Shown: positions 46,241-59,724 of the stretch, piece after piece
How positions within the stretch are numbered: the stretch's first letter is position 1
Layout of the letters: each line of letters starts with the position of its first letter
Assembly (NCBI RefSeq): GCF_004379255.2
Contig: NC_056038.1
Coordinates: forward strand, 6,176,729 to 6,240,728
Origin: Salvia splendens
Taxonomy: Eukaryota; Streptophyta; Magnoliopsida; Lamiales; Lamiaceae
Reading direction: 5' to 3'
DNA length: 64,000 bases
The notes under the pieces: model-generated
Database searches by the model: none
Told to the model about the DNA's origin: nothing
The model's input: only the letters and a program-made list of their open reading frames with translations
Program-made: the position numbers and the translations under genes

Positions 46241-49200
46241 GTAGCATCAAACTTTTTATCATTAGGAGATAGGACACGTGTCTAGTTAATGAAACGTGGC
46301 ATTATTTGTTGGCGTCTAGTTTCTTTGTGTCAATAATGGGATTTTTAACTCTCTATAATCAAGTTATGTTATGACTGGAAGATATCAGAACTTTCTCCAT
46401 TTTTCTTCTAGACAAATCTTCTCTCTAGCTCATTCGATTTTGTTGTGCAGATAATGTTTTAGAAACATTTTATTTGATGAAATATGCTAGAACTTTCTTA
46501 AATAACACTAATAGAAGTCTTTAGAAGTACTTTTTTTCTGAGGCAATCTTCATAATTTCCTTAAATAGATAGGTCATAGAGTTGTGTTTAGTGACCATTT
46601 TATTTGTATCACTTTTAAGAATAATTTATACACATTTACATTTGTTTTTGACAACTAACTTAAATAATTAACATTTCAATATCCTAATTACTAGTAATTA
46701 AATGTTTTAAATCGTTTAACTATTTGCTTTATTGTATAGCTCATATTTTATCTAAACTAAAAATAGTATATACAAGCCGCCATGCCTCAAGAAATTCTGT
46801 CTATTTATTAGAGGATGATGGCAATTGCTCGATAGCGATAATGTTTACTCTATCCACCTCCAAATCAGCCGCGGAAATCTTTTCCCCAAATATGATAAGC
46901 ACGATTCCATCCCCTACCGAGAAATGACATTTTTCTCAATTTACCATAATAAAAATGAAGTGTCAACGGATACATCTCATTGTCTCTACATAAAACCTCG
47001 CTTCCCGCGTAAACTACATATCCTTACAATATAATCATCTATAATAACACTCTAAAATAAAACACGAAAATAATTCCAATTGTATTTCCAAATTACACCA
47101 TTTTAGAAGTTTGATCAAGATAAATATACATTTCAGTTTTACACTCAAATAGATCTAATATCATTTTTCAAATTTTGTGACAAATTTTGTGAGTATAAAA
47201 ACTAAGTGAATTTTTTTTTAAGTTCAAGTTTTAAGTAAATAGTTATAGTCAAATTACTATTTAATATAAAAATATATATTAGAGTGAATTTGAATTTAAT
47301 ATGAATGATTAGTTTCTCAGAGTTTAAGCAATCTTCTAGCGCATAATTTAGTTTAAAAAAATTTGTTACTCAAGTTGAGAGTTGATGGTGTTAGAAAAAC
47401 TGGCAAATCCTCTACAATCGAAAAGAAAATAAAGGATATTAGAACCTATTTATTTCTTGTTTTCAAATTTATTGTATAATTTAATAAATGTATTAGAAAG
47501 TTGGTTGAAAAGGTTAGTGGAAAGTGAATCTATTACCAAAAGTTAATGGAATGTGAGGTACAGAGGTCCATTACCAAAAACAGTAAAAAATAAATGGAAA
47601 GTTTATTAGTGGATGAACGAAAATAGCAAAATGAAACATTTATTAGTGGACGGAGAGAGTATATATATCAAGGCATGTAATCTTCACACTAATTTTCAAT
47701 ATGAAAATTAAACTGTTTAGTTGAATATGGCAATGACATAGACAGAATTTGTCGCAACAACCACCATTACGTGCTCATGATAAGGCTGTCTCCGTCTCCA
47801 TCTCCATCTCCGACGCTAGAGTCTGGAGATGGAGAAAGCAGGAAAAAAAAATGCAGTGTTAGAAAACTTAGTGTTACTTTTTTAGCTTTTTTAAACGACG
47901 TTATGTAATAAAAGGCCGGCCACATAGACGTTTAGTTGTACCACGCTGGATTTAATTCTGCCTAAATTTGATTTTAAATAAGATTACTACTAAAAGTTTG
48001 TGTATTTTTCACTATTTGATGAAAATGAACTAAACAGACGTGTATTTACTAGTAGTATTTAGTATATTTATCGACTATTTAAGCCCAATAAATAATGTAG
48101 TAACATTTCTATACCCTAATTACTCGTTAATTAGGTTAACTAGTTGACGCTGAAATGTCATGTATTTTCCTCTGCTGTAACGTCTTCGGATATGGGCCAA
48201 ACAATTTTATTTATATAAATTCATTTTTTGGCGTTCATAGACCACCATCTTTTAATGCGCCACCATTGTCTAATTTAGTACGGTCACAATAATAATGCTA
48301 ATCATAAATTTAGGTCTGCCTTTTCGTGACCCAATAAAATATACTAATATAATTAAATATGTGAGCACAATTTATTTTGAGGTGATCCATCAAATTCTAT
48401 GAAGTGGAAATTTGGGCACCGATACTATTTCCTTCTATCCATTCTTTCCATAAATTGAGATTCACTACCATATTTATAATTTATTTCCATAATATTAACT
48501 AAATAGGGTTTTTGATCATGGTATTAATAAAAACGATCCGACTTTTTCCTTTTTCTAATATAATGTCTACCTTATTTTCCTTATGTGTGATTTTCTTTAA
48601 AGATGCATATATATTAATTTCCAATTATGTTATGTTTCATTTATTTTATTCGCATGGCAATAATGTATCTGTATCATATATTATCACATATAACAATAAT
48701 GTTTTTTAGCCATATCTACATTTGTGACATGCACATCATGCCTTACTTATATACTCCATAATTGTTTGAGGCATAAAGTAAAAAAATGATTTAAAATTAG
48801 GAGGCTCTTCGTTTTGTTCTTCTAGAATTTCACTATATTAACATAATATACATCAAATGTGGATTATTGAGCTTGTTTTGCACACATTATTAAACAAAAC
48901 ATGCATCCATTTTAGTTACACAATTTCCGAATTAAACTTGAAAAACCAATTCCATCATTACTTCAGTTATAATTTAATGAAAGATTAAGAGCAAAATCCA
49001 AAACCAGACTTGATCAAACTGTCAACCACTTGTATTCCCAAAAAGTTCAAAATGCCCGCGTCGATTGGGAAATTTAATTTTTGAAACCCAAAATGTTGGA
49101 AGTTGGAACGAATTTATAACAAAGAATTTATCATGTTAGATAACATTACCACTTTTCCCAAGACATCCAAAAAGCTACTTGTACCATCAATAACAAAACT

Positions 49201-49485
49201 AAATGGAGAAAAGAAGAAAAAATAAATTAAAACAGCTTATATACACAAGTCAAAAATCAAAATCTAAGGATTTAATCATACTATTACTATGAAAAACATG
49301 ACTAATTCAATCATTGTTAGTCATTACATCAGCGAATCACCCACCCTAAAAAATTAAACCTAAATTTTCCCCTCAAATTAACATCACATTCAGTTAGACA
49401 CTTAGACTAGAGCTCTCCAATTTTTTTTCCTTTTTCCAGATTTCAAATTCAGGGTACAACCGGAGAGGGCGGAGGTACCACTCCA
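46241..49485. other. AT-rich intergenic DNA
   Basis: No gene recognised. Short open frames (for example 46724-46927) lack family features. A Stowaway-like right end (GGACGGAGAGAGTA) is at about 47643-47657. Confidence 0.5.
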
Positions 49486-50037
49486 CTAAGCGTAGACAGA
49501 TGATCCACACGAAAGCGCCATCAACAGTATCGCCGCTCTCTCTTCCTCTCTCAACTTGTTCATCAACTTTCCCGATCTCTGCAACACAATCTCGCTTTTG
49601 AATCGCATTTTTAAAATCTCTCTGACCTCGTTGCTTCGCACAACGCTCGTTCGCTTTTTCTTCTTGTTTGGCTTTCCCGAATCCAACCCTAGAAGCTGCC
49701 TCCTCTTCTTGTTGTATTTTATCCCGCAGGCATTGCATAGAGACTGCAAATCAAACAGAAAATTTCAAATCAAACCGTACAATTATTTTTTTTAAATACA
49801 ACGTTTCATTTTTATACCTTCGGTCCAGCTGGACCGCCTCGCCATAGCGGAGTTCTCGAAGTGTGACAGTCGCTGCAGGTCTTCAATGGAGAAACACTGC
49901 CATTTTTCTTCTCAAAATCTGCTTTCTGAAACAGCAAAAGCGAGATGTAAAACAGTTGCTGTTGATTGAAGAACCGAAAAAAAAGTGGATAATGATGCGA
50001 TCGCTTGATTTCTCACCTTATCTACTTTCAGATCCAT
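49486..50037 (-). CDS. Small class-B GATA transcription factor (GATA15/16-like)
   Basis: Exons 50017-50037, 49818-49925 and 49486-49743 join in phase 0 with GT-AG introns to give 128 residues. The type IV zinc finger spans the last intron: CSDCHTSRTPLWRGGPAGPK in exon 2, SLCNACGIKYNKKRR in exon 3, that is C-x2-C, 18-residue loop, C-x2-C. A basic nuclear-localisation-like KPNKKKKR follows, and the C-terminus (LMNKLREEERAAILLMALSC) resembles the LLM-domain region of B-GATAs. Family members bind GATA motifs in the nucleus and act in light, nitrogen and cytokinin responses. The first exon of only seven codons (MDLKVDK) sets the start; no better upstream ATG is in frame. Confidence 0.9.
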
Positions 50038-52437
50038 GTGATCGGAGTGTGGATTGATGAAATTAGAGCAATGCTTTGAGAATGTTTATCCAGAAAATGG
50101 CGTGATCATCATCGCATGGAGGAAAAAAAGAAAAACTTAAAAAGAAATAATTTGTGAAAATAAATAGAAATAGGAAAGGATAAGATTTTTGGCGAAGGGT
50201 TTAGAGTGTGAATGGGCCGAGTGTGTGTAGTGTGTGTGTTTTTGTGGGCTCGGTTAATCTTTTTATATGTCTGTTGACAGAAAATAATGGAAAGCCAGCG
50301 ATAAGCCAAACCCTAGCTGACCTTGTTTTGTGTGAAATGACTATAATGCCACTTGATGTTTCATATTTGAATTACAGTGAAACAATCTCGGCCGTTGGTT
50401 TCGTGATTCTGTTGTGATGGAATCCGTGCATGACTTCTCATTTTTCGATTTTTGGGGTTTGATGATTTATTGGTCGTTTTATTTACTGGTCATTATAGTA
50501 GAGGTATACTAATACTCCCTCCGTTCCATAGTAATGTATTTTTTTTGGTACGTAATTTAAGAAAAATTGCGTTGAGTGAGTTAAGTAAATTAACAATAAA
50601 GTAGAAAAGGAAAAAAAAGGTTGAGAGATGAAGAGAGAATGAAATAAGTAAATATAAATGTATTGACTTTTATTAAAAATGAAAATGACTCTACTACTAT
50701 GAAATCCACTGCTATGGAATGTATTAAATGATGAAATACCTTCACTAATATAAAACGAAGAGAGTATTCAATATCAACTGTATTATTCCCAACTTATAAA
50801 ACAAAAAACGAGGGCCAATTTATTTAGAAGATTCTTTAGCTAGTTTGCAACACAACAAAGTAGACTCTGAACCTATTTTAATGATTCATAATTCATACTA
50901 TAATCAATTATATACTACTCCACTAATGTTTAAATAAGGTTCAAGAATCTAAAGGGGACAGATGGCATAAAGGTACAACTAATAATAACGATTCTGATCA
51001 TGTTATGAAGCAGAAGAAGCTATATAAGAATCTGCTGCAGTTCCTTGCTTGTACTCCTTCCGTCCCAATTGAAGATTATTCATTTTTTTCCCAATTAAAA
51101 TGACCTATTATTAAAAATGAAAATACATTTATTTCTACTTTATTCCTTCTTTATTACTTATTTACTTTACTTTCTCCACTTAACAAACTAAATATTAGTA
51201 TAGCAGGAGTATGTTTTTCATATGTCAAAATCCAGTGTTTTGACTTTTGAAAATTCACTGACATTCAGAAATAAAAATAATTCTTGAAAACAAAAGTTTT
51301 GGATCAAATACTCAAATTAAAGCTAAACTTTAATTAGTAGGAAGAATGTTTCGCTGTGAGTAGCAAGTAGCAAAAAGTTTATCTAACAAAAAAAAGTGAG
51401 CAAGAATAATACTCTCCGTACAATAAAAATAGCACATTTGTGAATAACAAGAATATTAGAAGTTACCAAAAATTAGTTGATTGTAAAGTCAATGAAGAAA
51501 TATCAGAAAGCTTTTGCTGCTTAGCAATCAATTTATAGTGTCCTTTGCTACTGCTACCTTGTGATTTCTTAATTATGTGATTTTACTGATAATGAAGCTA
51601 ACACTGGTAGAAAATACTGCCAAAACTGAATATTACTACAACATTTGAATTGTAACCTCCAAATTCCCAATTTCATTTGAGCAAAGCCAATAACGCTGAT
51701 ATTATATCCAATATAAGGTACTCATATACCTCGAGAAGAAATATACACAACAGCAAAACTCGAGAAGACATAAACACGAACTGCTTAGGCTACTGATCGC
51801 TGAAGCAAACGAATGTGCACAAGATTTCATTGTATTTACCAAAATCCAAAAAGAAAAGAAACAAATACAGGACAAATCACATAAAAACGACTCAATTTCA
51901 ACTTTATATACTCTGGCGGGCATGGAAGATGTTTTCAATATAATATAGTACTACATGATATTCATGCTACCATTGCAGAAAAAGGTATGATAAGAAAAAA
52001 AGATTTTGCAGATATGGTTCTCTGCAGACAAAAACATGTGAGATAACCGTCTTGACGCCACCAGACAATCCCTTTCTAGTATCCCACCACCTTCAGGTAA
52101 TACTACACCTTGGACGCCATCTCTCATATCCACAACTGGCATTACGATAAGTTAAAAACATAAGAGACCGACAGCCGACCAGACTCCAGACAAAATTCAA
52201 CCAGCCAGATCCATTGGACATCCATTCAAGTTCCTCATGAGCTTCCTGTAAATTTCAACTATTTTCATGTTACGGTTGGTCACATTCACATATACATCAC
52301 AAGGGAAAGGATCCGAAACTATATGATCAGGATTAACCATAAATAAAGCTAGACATAATATTGACTAAGTAGATACACAGAGTGGTTACTAGACAGGCCA
52401 AGATAAAAGACTCAAAATGAAAACATTTACTTCACCT
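50038..52437. other. Intergenic DNA between GATA and importin genes, with MITE remnants
   Basis: The first 200 bases are the GATA 5' flank. Stowaway-like ends are at 50513 (CTCCCTCCGTTCCATAG, decayed right end near 50728) and 51054 (TCCTTCCGTCCCA, right end near 51208). The last few hundred bases are probably the importin 3' UTR. No further gene is seen. Confidence 0.5.
50513..50728. mobile_element. Decayed Stowaway-type MITE
   Basis: The left end CTCCCTCCGTTCCATAGTA is preceded by TA. The right end has drifted to GCTATGGAATGTA. Interior CTACTACTATGAAAT mirrors the left arm. Confidence 0.55.
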
Positions 52438-55400
52438 TCAACTGAATTGAAAGCCCCCTGTTGGAACAGGTAGGTCGCCACCTCCAAAGTTAAAGCCAGA
52501 TTGCTGTGTAGCATCTCCAGCCATGACCTGTTCATCATCGTCTTCCAACCAATATGTTTCAAGAATCTTCACAGACTTCTCATAGATTTCATTGTTGTCA
52601 TGACTTTGGAGATTTTCAATCTTCTCTAGACCTTCTGCGTCATCAATCATCTGAGCATAGACATTCACATCTCCGGTGTTACCTTGGCTCTTCTCAGCTT
52701 CTCCAACCTTAAGAATGTTCTCGAGACCTTCCAAGCAGACTGTGACAATGCGTGGATCGGGACAAATAAGAAGGTCGCACATCGGCTTTATACATCCCTC
52801 ACCAACCAAAAACCTGTAGATGTTAGATTAACTTTCAAGCTACACATTCCACGACATGAAATAACTAGGAAAGAGGTTGAAATTTTTTACTTGATTTGGT
52901 CTGGAGTTCCACCAGAAGTGGCATTTGAAATAGCCCAGGATGCCTCTTTCTTTATCTCAAATTCAGCACTTTGAAGCAGAGCAAGAAGAGGAGAGAAAAT
53001 ACCAGCAGCAATCACAGCCTGAACATTAAAATAACAAGCCTTTTAAATTATAAGTAGCCTTTTAAAACAGAAAAACCACTATTTTTCGAGAAGGAGAATA
53101 AGAAGCTAGTCCATAGAAGCAATTGGCGTAACACAATACATTTACTGACTGTATCTACATTTTCCATGCAGTAATGGTAATTAGTTACAATGAAATTCTA
53201 GATAACTAGTTCACTTGTCCAAGTTTGGGTACCTGGATCTGGTCCTTATTTCCTGCTGTTATGTTCGAGATGGTCCAACAAGCTTCTTTCTTGATACTTT
53301 TCTTATAATTTTGTGTCAACAAGTTAAGCAGGCAAGGAAGAGCCCCCTTTTCAATGATGACCTGAAAATGATTGCAAAGATCCTGAGTGTCTAGTTCAAA
53401 GCAAAGCCACTGCGGACTAACAACAAAATTATTGCCTTCCCAAAATAAGTGCAGGTAAACAATAAACATCAATTTTTATATCACTAAAATGTCGCTTTTG
53501 TTATCACATGTCAACGTATCCTTATAGGACAAAAATCAGTGTCTTCCACACAGAGAGTGGCGGGAAAGACATGCAAACAATCATTGAAGGTAATCCTAGG
53601 ATGAACTTTCTGTTGTGAAATAAACAGTTTTATTACTGATCGGAGAAATATGTCCGTCTAAATACCTGAGTCTGGACATCATCACCAGTCACAATATTTC
53701 CAACAGTGCGCAGGGCAGGTATCAAAACAGATGGTGATGGGTGTCTGAAAAGACCCAGAAAAGAATAAATAGAAAACAAACTATAATCGTCAAAAGTGTA
53801 CCAAACTAATAAATTAACGGGTATAACTAAACAAGAAATTTGGGTAGTGTAGTACACACTCTGCCACTTACAGTAAAAGCTCAATAAGACGAGGACAAAC
53901 ATCAGCATCAATCACAGCTTGGATTTTCTCATTAACACCATCAGATAGATACGAAAGTGCCCAGCATGAATCTGTCAGGACCTCTTCATCATTCATATGA
54001 ATAAGAAGAGTAAGAGCAAGGAGGGCGGGCTTCACCTGGTCAAGGATTTAATCATGACATGTTATAGGCTATCAAATGGGATTGGCAGTGAAAAGATGCA
54101 CAAAAAAACTGAAACAAACTACTGAAAAACAAACCTGTTCAAATGGAGGCTGTGGCTTTCCCCTACAAAAGTTTGACAGAGTCCATGTTGCATTTCTCAA
54201 CATGGATAGTTTCGATTGGTCACTAAATTGCGATAACAACGGCATTAAAGCCCCATAACCGAGAACCAGATCACGACATTTTGGTGAGTCACCTGCGACG
54301 TTTCCTAAAGCCCAGACTGCCTGCATAAGAAGTCAAAGAAAATCAAATGATCTAAAAGTAACAAGTTCAACATAAATCATTTGTGCGTGCCACTGGAAAA
54401 GTGGCAATACAAGCATAAAGATAACAGTATATATACATCCATGTATGCATACCTGTTCGCGAACATCATCACTTGGAGAAGTAAGAAGTTTCACAAATAT
54501 TGGGACAGCGCCATGATCAATCACAACTTTGGTGTTATCAGATGTTCCAGAGGCAATGTTTGTGAGGGCCCATGCTGCCTCAAACTAAATAAAGGAAGAA
54601 GTCATCCATCATTGCATAATCAAAAGTCATAGCAACTATTCATCAAAATAACACAAAAACATTCACAACAACATACCTGAAGCTGCGGATAATCGTCCCT
54701 TGCAAGAAACTCTACAAACCTAGGAACAACTCCGGACTGTATTACTTCCTCAATCGGCGGATTTCGCTCTATTATAACAAACCATAATAAAATAATTCAG
54801 GTTGAGCTCGAAAGTGAAAACAATAAACCCAGATTGTATCACTAAGTAGAGCTTAACCAATTACCAATTGAAAGAAGTTTCCGGAACTGAGTTGTGGACT
54901 CCAGTTGCCGCGGACCATCATCAGACCAAACACCATCAATCAATGCTGGAAGACTTTCAAGCTGAAAAGGGCACGGCATGCACGATGCAACCCACAGCTC
55001 AAAATTAAAATGTAAAAGCATCTCACAAATCGCGACATGAAGTTTCTATAAACCCTATTGATCCAACTATAACATGCTAGGCAGACCTAATTAGATAACT
55101 TAGACATTTAATCACCAGATCATATATGACAATTAGAAATTTTATAATACTAGACAATAAATTCAATAGCAACAAGACAAGCAGATTCATGAATCAATAA
55201 TCAATCCAATTCGATCAGATCCAAACCTAACTTTAATTAAAGCAAAAAAAAAACGTTGAACAACCAATACCTTCTTATCAAGCTGCGGAACGTTGACCAC
55301 AGAGGGTAGCTGCTGAGGTTGAAGCCCCTCCCGCCGCTTTTTGAGCAAATTCTCCTCCCTTCTGTTCTTCCGGATCTCCACCATGTTGTCCTCCCGCCTC

Positions 55401-55480
55401 CGGCGTCCCTCCTCCGCGTCGACCGCCACCTTGTAGCGGCTCCGGCGGACCTCCGTCCTGGCGTTCGGCCTCAACGACAT
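52438..55480 (-). CDS. Importin subunit alpha, 10 exons
   Basis: Exons, minus strand: 55271-55480, 54865-54961, 54677-54768, 54453-54584, 54135-54320, 53872-54035, 53666-53744, 53233-53361, 52891-53018, 52438-52813. Phases agree throughout and give 530 residues, the usual plant length. Exon 1 is the importin-beta-binding domain ([20 protein letters not shown], basic to residue 52). The rest is ARM repeats with the Trp/Asn ladder that holds nuclear localisation signals: [71 protein letters not shown]. The acidic C-terminus ([11 protein letters not shown]) binds the export factor CAS, and the tail ends GGFQFS. It is the adaptor carrying NLS proteins to importin beta. The gene is complete with no damage seen. 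Confidence 0.96.
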
Positions 55481-56278
55481 CGATCAAAAAGGGAGGGGCG
55501 AAATTTCAAATCCTAGAAATGGCCGATATTGCACAATAATTGCGTTGCTTTGTTTGGTGTCAGAGGAGATGGTAGTGCGGAAGAATATTTATGGATACGG
55601 ACGAAAAGTTTCAGAATTTGAAGTTCTTTTTCAAATGGAGAGAGAAAATGAGTTTGAGTTGTATAGAGAGAGAAAGCTCGGGACGAATTGAGAATGGGGC
55701 GATGATTGTAATTTGTAGCGCTTCCAACGACCCTCCTCAACTGAACTACCCTTTTTCTTTAGTTATTTAACGATATTGCCACTCAATTTGTATTTGTGGG
55801 CTGCAATCTCCTGCATCGCGAGATTAGGGTAAGATTAGAAGTGAGCGTATGACGGCAGTATATTAATTAAACTAATCGAAACATAATTAATTTTTGTATT
55901 TCGGATTAAAAAATGCTAGTAGTACTACTTATCTGGTAAAAATGATGATAAAATTTTCCCTTTATTAGTGTTTTTCGGTGATTTCTTTGTATTCTTGTAA
56001 TTTATTATCATAAATTCGTAACATAATTTTCTGTAATTTAAGTATGATCATCTCATCTCATCGAAAGTGTTTGTTTATATATGATCAAAACGGGTATCGT
56101 TTAAAGAGTTTGGATCAAGATGGAGTATTGAAATTAGAAAAATGTCGGATATTCAGTATCAGGCACACCTGATTAATGCTATGTTACTTTATTTATTAAG
56201 GGAATACTGTCGAAGAATCTAAAGGTCCTCTAGTCAAGCCAAAAAATAACATAATCGTCCATCCTAATGTAAAGGTTT
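55481..56278. other. Importin alpha 5' flank and spacer
   Basis: About 250 bases upstream of the importin ATG are purine/pyrimidine-rich leader or promoter sequence. The rest is AT-rich, with no other gene. Confidence 0.45.
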
Positions 56279-56554
56279 ATTTATTTTTAATTAATGTTTT
56301 TTTTATTTATTTTTAATTAATTTTTTTTAGGAGTTCGAGATACATTCGGCAAGCTACCTAGCCCCTCCTCATTGCCACCCTCATGGCTCGGGTCCAGGCT
56401 CGTAAGCTTGCCAAGCCCAAAGTCGAACTCGAGACTTAATCCCAAGTTGGGGCATCCAGGAGTCAAGCTCGAGACCTCCAAGATGGCGCGGTATCCTTGC
56501 CACCCTACTCAACCACTTGAGCTAGGGGGCTTGGATTTATTTTTAATTAATGTT
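56279..56554 (-). mobile_element. tRNA-derived SINE with 20-bp target duplications
   Basis: The element is 56299-56534, minus strand. Its 5' head reads CCTAGCTCAAGTGGTTGAG (pol III A box) and GGTCTCGAGCTTGACTCC (B box), like a tRNA. A body of about 130 bp is followed by an A-rich tail. ATTTATTTTTAATTAATGTT stands on both sides (56279-56298 and 56535-56554), as expected for LINE-mediated insertion. It encodes no protein. Confidence 0.8.
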
Positions 56555-58680
56555 AAATGGAGTAAGATTCAGTAGTATGCTGATTAGCTTGATAATCAAC
56601 AGGCTAAAGGTCCAATGTTAAATATTAAAAGGATACACTACACATTACGATTCTCCAAATTTGAAATCTATGAGCCCAAATTTAAATTTGATAATTTCAC
56701 CAAATCATCTCAATACAACCTAATATTGTATTTGTTTCATATATCTCCTAGTTTCGACATGGGAATGATGAAATAATTTGTTCCAGTCGAATATTAGAAA
56801 ATATTCATTGGTCAAGGCATACCACATGGAATAATGATGTGGCATGTCCTTCCAATAATTTTTGACAAATAGACATATACAATGACACAACCTCCGACTA
56901 GAGTCTAGAAGCATATATGACTATGCAATATATGGAAATTAATTCACCTATATATAAACATAGCTAACGGAAGAAAATTAATTTGGTTTGAAAATTTTGC
57001 ATGCTCATATATACAATACATAAATTAAACAAACTTCATAATAAATTTAGCATAATTAATGAACAAAATTTTATTTTTTTAGTCAAGTAAATATGTTCTT
57101 CAATTTATAAGCTTATTTAATTCTTGCAACGAGATAAATTTGTAGTAATTATTATGTGCGGATCTGAAACTTTTTAAAAGAAATTATTTGTTAAATATCA
57201 TTAGTAAGAATTGTATTTTTGTTTCTTGTGCAAGATACATATAGGGGCGGTATGTAGAGATTTAGAAAAACAGGTTGCCAGTATTACGTGTGTTTACGAT
57301 TATTTTCTTTCTTTAATATTTTTTCTTTTTTGATTAAGTTATTATATATTCTACATATTTAGTTTTATAAAAGTTAGTATTTCTTATTGTTTTTATAGTT
57401 GATATCTTTTAACCTATATAATCTCCTTTCAGTTGCATAAAAATAAGCTTTTGAATATTTTAATCATTTACATTATTATATTAATTATCTTTATATTTTA
57501 TTGTGTGAAATTCTAGCAATAAAAATGAAAAAAAATATGCCATCAAATATCATGTGCAATGCTAACAATAAAAAAAAAGAAGAAGCAATCCTATCATATA
57601 AATTGGTGATTAAATTTATTTTAAAAAAATTCTTCACAAAAGCAGCATTAGCAATGATTACTTTTAATTGATGTGAAAAATTGAAATTCATTAAAAAATA
57701 AATCCGTGAATGTGTATACATGTATGTATGTATGTGTATTTATGGCTATATGTATTAATATGCAAAACTTCCATATTTTTTGCAAGGCCATGTTTGATGT
57801 TAGTTGGAGGTGCGGTTAATGTATATGTCCATTTATCAAAATATTATTGGGAGGACATACCACATCATAATTCTATGTGGTATGCCTAGATCAATGGATA
57901 TTTTCTCATCAAATATAAGTGTTGGGAACATATAGGAAATTGCCGAGAAGGAAACACAAAAAAACGATGATATAATGTGGAGTTGCAATTCGGAGGGAAA
58001 AAAATGACAGGGAGTGAAAGAATTCGATGAGTTTGTATGTGTGATCAAAATTTTATAGTAGATGACTTTTGATTAGTCAATTAGACCTGACCTATATGGA
58101 GAAGTAGAATTGTGGAAGAATCGAGAATCCGTATTGACGGGGGAGAAAAAATGTAAGTCGCATATTTTATGTAAACATCATTCGTAAATACCATTCTAGT
58201 GTACGTTCCAATGTTATTTGATTAATATATTTATAAAATTATTATTGATATTTGAAATTTATAAATCTCATTTTATTTATTTTTTCTATTACTTCAAATA
58301 AATAAATAAAAAATAAACTAATCGCACGATTGATTTTTTATAAAAGTTTATATTTAAGTGTCTCACATTTTCTTTTTTGTCCATCTACAATTTAGTATCT
58401 CATTTACATTTTAAAGTACTCACTATGGAAGATCCATTTTTTTTTTATTATTTCCACATCAGCATTTTATCCCACTTATTCTTAACGGCCTATCTCCCTG
58501 CAATGGAATTTCCTATCAAGGGTCTATCTTACTTTCCATTTCATTTCCACATCATCAATATTTGTATATTTCAATTTTAATTGTTTCACTCGACTAAAAT
58601 GTGATAGAATGGTGAATAAAAAAAATTTAATTCAAGACAAATAAATTATAGAAAAAATACTTAATTAAAAAAACTACATT
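56555..58680. other. AT-rich intergenic DNA
   Basis: No gene or clear element. A short TGTA microsatellite lies at about 57720-57735. Confidence 0.5.
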
Positions 58681-58980
58681 TAAAAGAAGTATGGAGTGAG
58701 AAGAGGGGTGAATGTGAATAATGTGGTATGGGGGTATATATAGAGGGTTAAAAGTAAATTTTTTTAAAAAAATAAATAAATAAAATCGATGTTAGGACCG
58801 ATGATCGGCCCTATCTCCACAATGGAGGGCCGATCAAAGGCCCTATGGCGTAGGTCAAAGCCGATACAACAGCTCTTTGGGGGGAGGGTGCATGGGCCGA
58901 TGATTGGCCCCTCTTCCATAATGAGGGCCGATGGGGGAGCTGATCACCGCCTCGTTTGATCGCCCCCATAGTGAGTGCTC
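58681..58980. mobile_element. Right-end fragment of a Harbinger-like element
   Basis: GGCCGATGATNGGCC-type subterminal repeats lead to GCCCCCATAGTGAGTGCTC followed by TAA, resembling the right ends elsewhere in the window. No matching left end is visible. Confidence 0.35.
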
Positions 58981-59126
58981 TAACTACTTTTGGTAATGTG
59001 GTCACATTTCACTAACTCATTATACTCACATTTTATTTTAAAAGTAATATACTACTACTTAAAAAAAGTAGGATCCACATTTCAACTTTTTTATTCACTT
59101 TTCATTACATTGTAACATTCCACTAA

Positions 59127-59560
59127 GAGCATCCATAATAGGGACGCCCTAGCAATAGTCTAGCCAAAAACTCCTTCTGCCACATCATCATGTCTTTACC
59201 ACAACCTAGCAATAGGCTAACCAAAACAACAGTCTAGCAATACCCTAGCCAATGCCCTAGCCCTCCCGAGAAAAAAACACAAAAAACAACAACAAAATGA
59301 ATTATAGAAAAAAACCATAGAAAAAAATGAAATGAGAACATGATATTTTAGAAAAATAAAAAAAGTTAAAAAATCGGCTAGCCGATCGCTCTTCCGCGTA
59401 ATAGTGGACGAGCGATCGGCTAGCCGCTCTCGTCCACGCCCTAGCTCTCGGGCTTAATTCTTTCGTTCGTCGCCTAGCCGGTTGCAATAGTGGACTAGTC
59501 GAGCGCCCTAGCCACCGGTGAGCGGTTAGGGCGTCGGCTAGTCAACTATTGTGGATGCTC
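59127..59560. mobile_element. Harbinger-type MITE with TAA target duplication
   Basis: GAGCATCCATAATAGGG and CAACTATTGTGGATGCTC form the ends, flanked by TAA at 59124-59126 and 59561-59563. Length 434 bp. The interior is built of CTAGCC/GGCTAG repeats and lacks coding capacity. Confidence 0.85.
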
Positions 59561-59724
59561 TAACTCATTCTTCTCACATTTTATTTTAAAATTTATATAC
59601 TTTATAAAAGTATGACTCATATTTCAACTCTTTCTATTCATTTTTTGTTATATTTTTAAAAATTCGTATCAATAAACTTAGTTAATCGTGGACGGAGAAA
59701 CTAATGACAATTTCAAATATATTA

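Noticed and set aside
46724..47034. Short plus-strand frames in the 46.7-47.0 kb spacer
   Set aside because: No recognisable domain, no neighbour context, and length within chance expectation.
49394..49738. Overlapping minus-strand 114-codon frame at the GATA gene
   Set aside because: Out of frame with the zinc finger; the 85-codon frame continues the GATA finger across the splice site.
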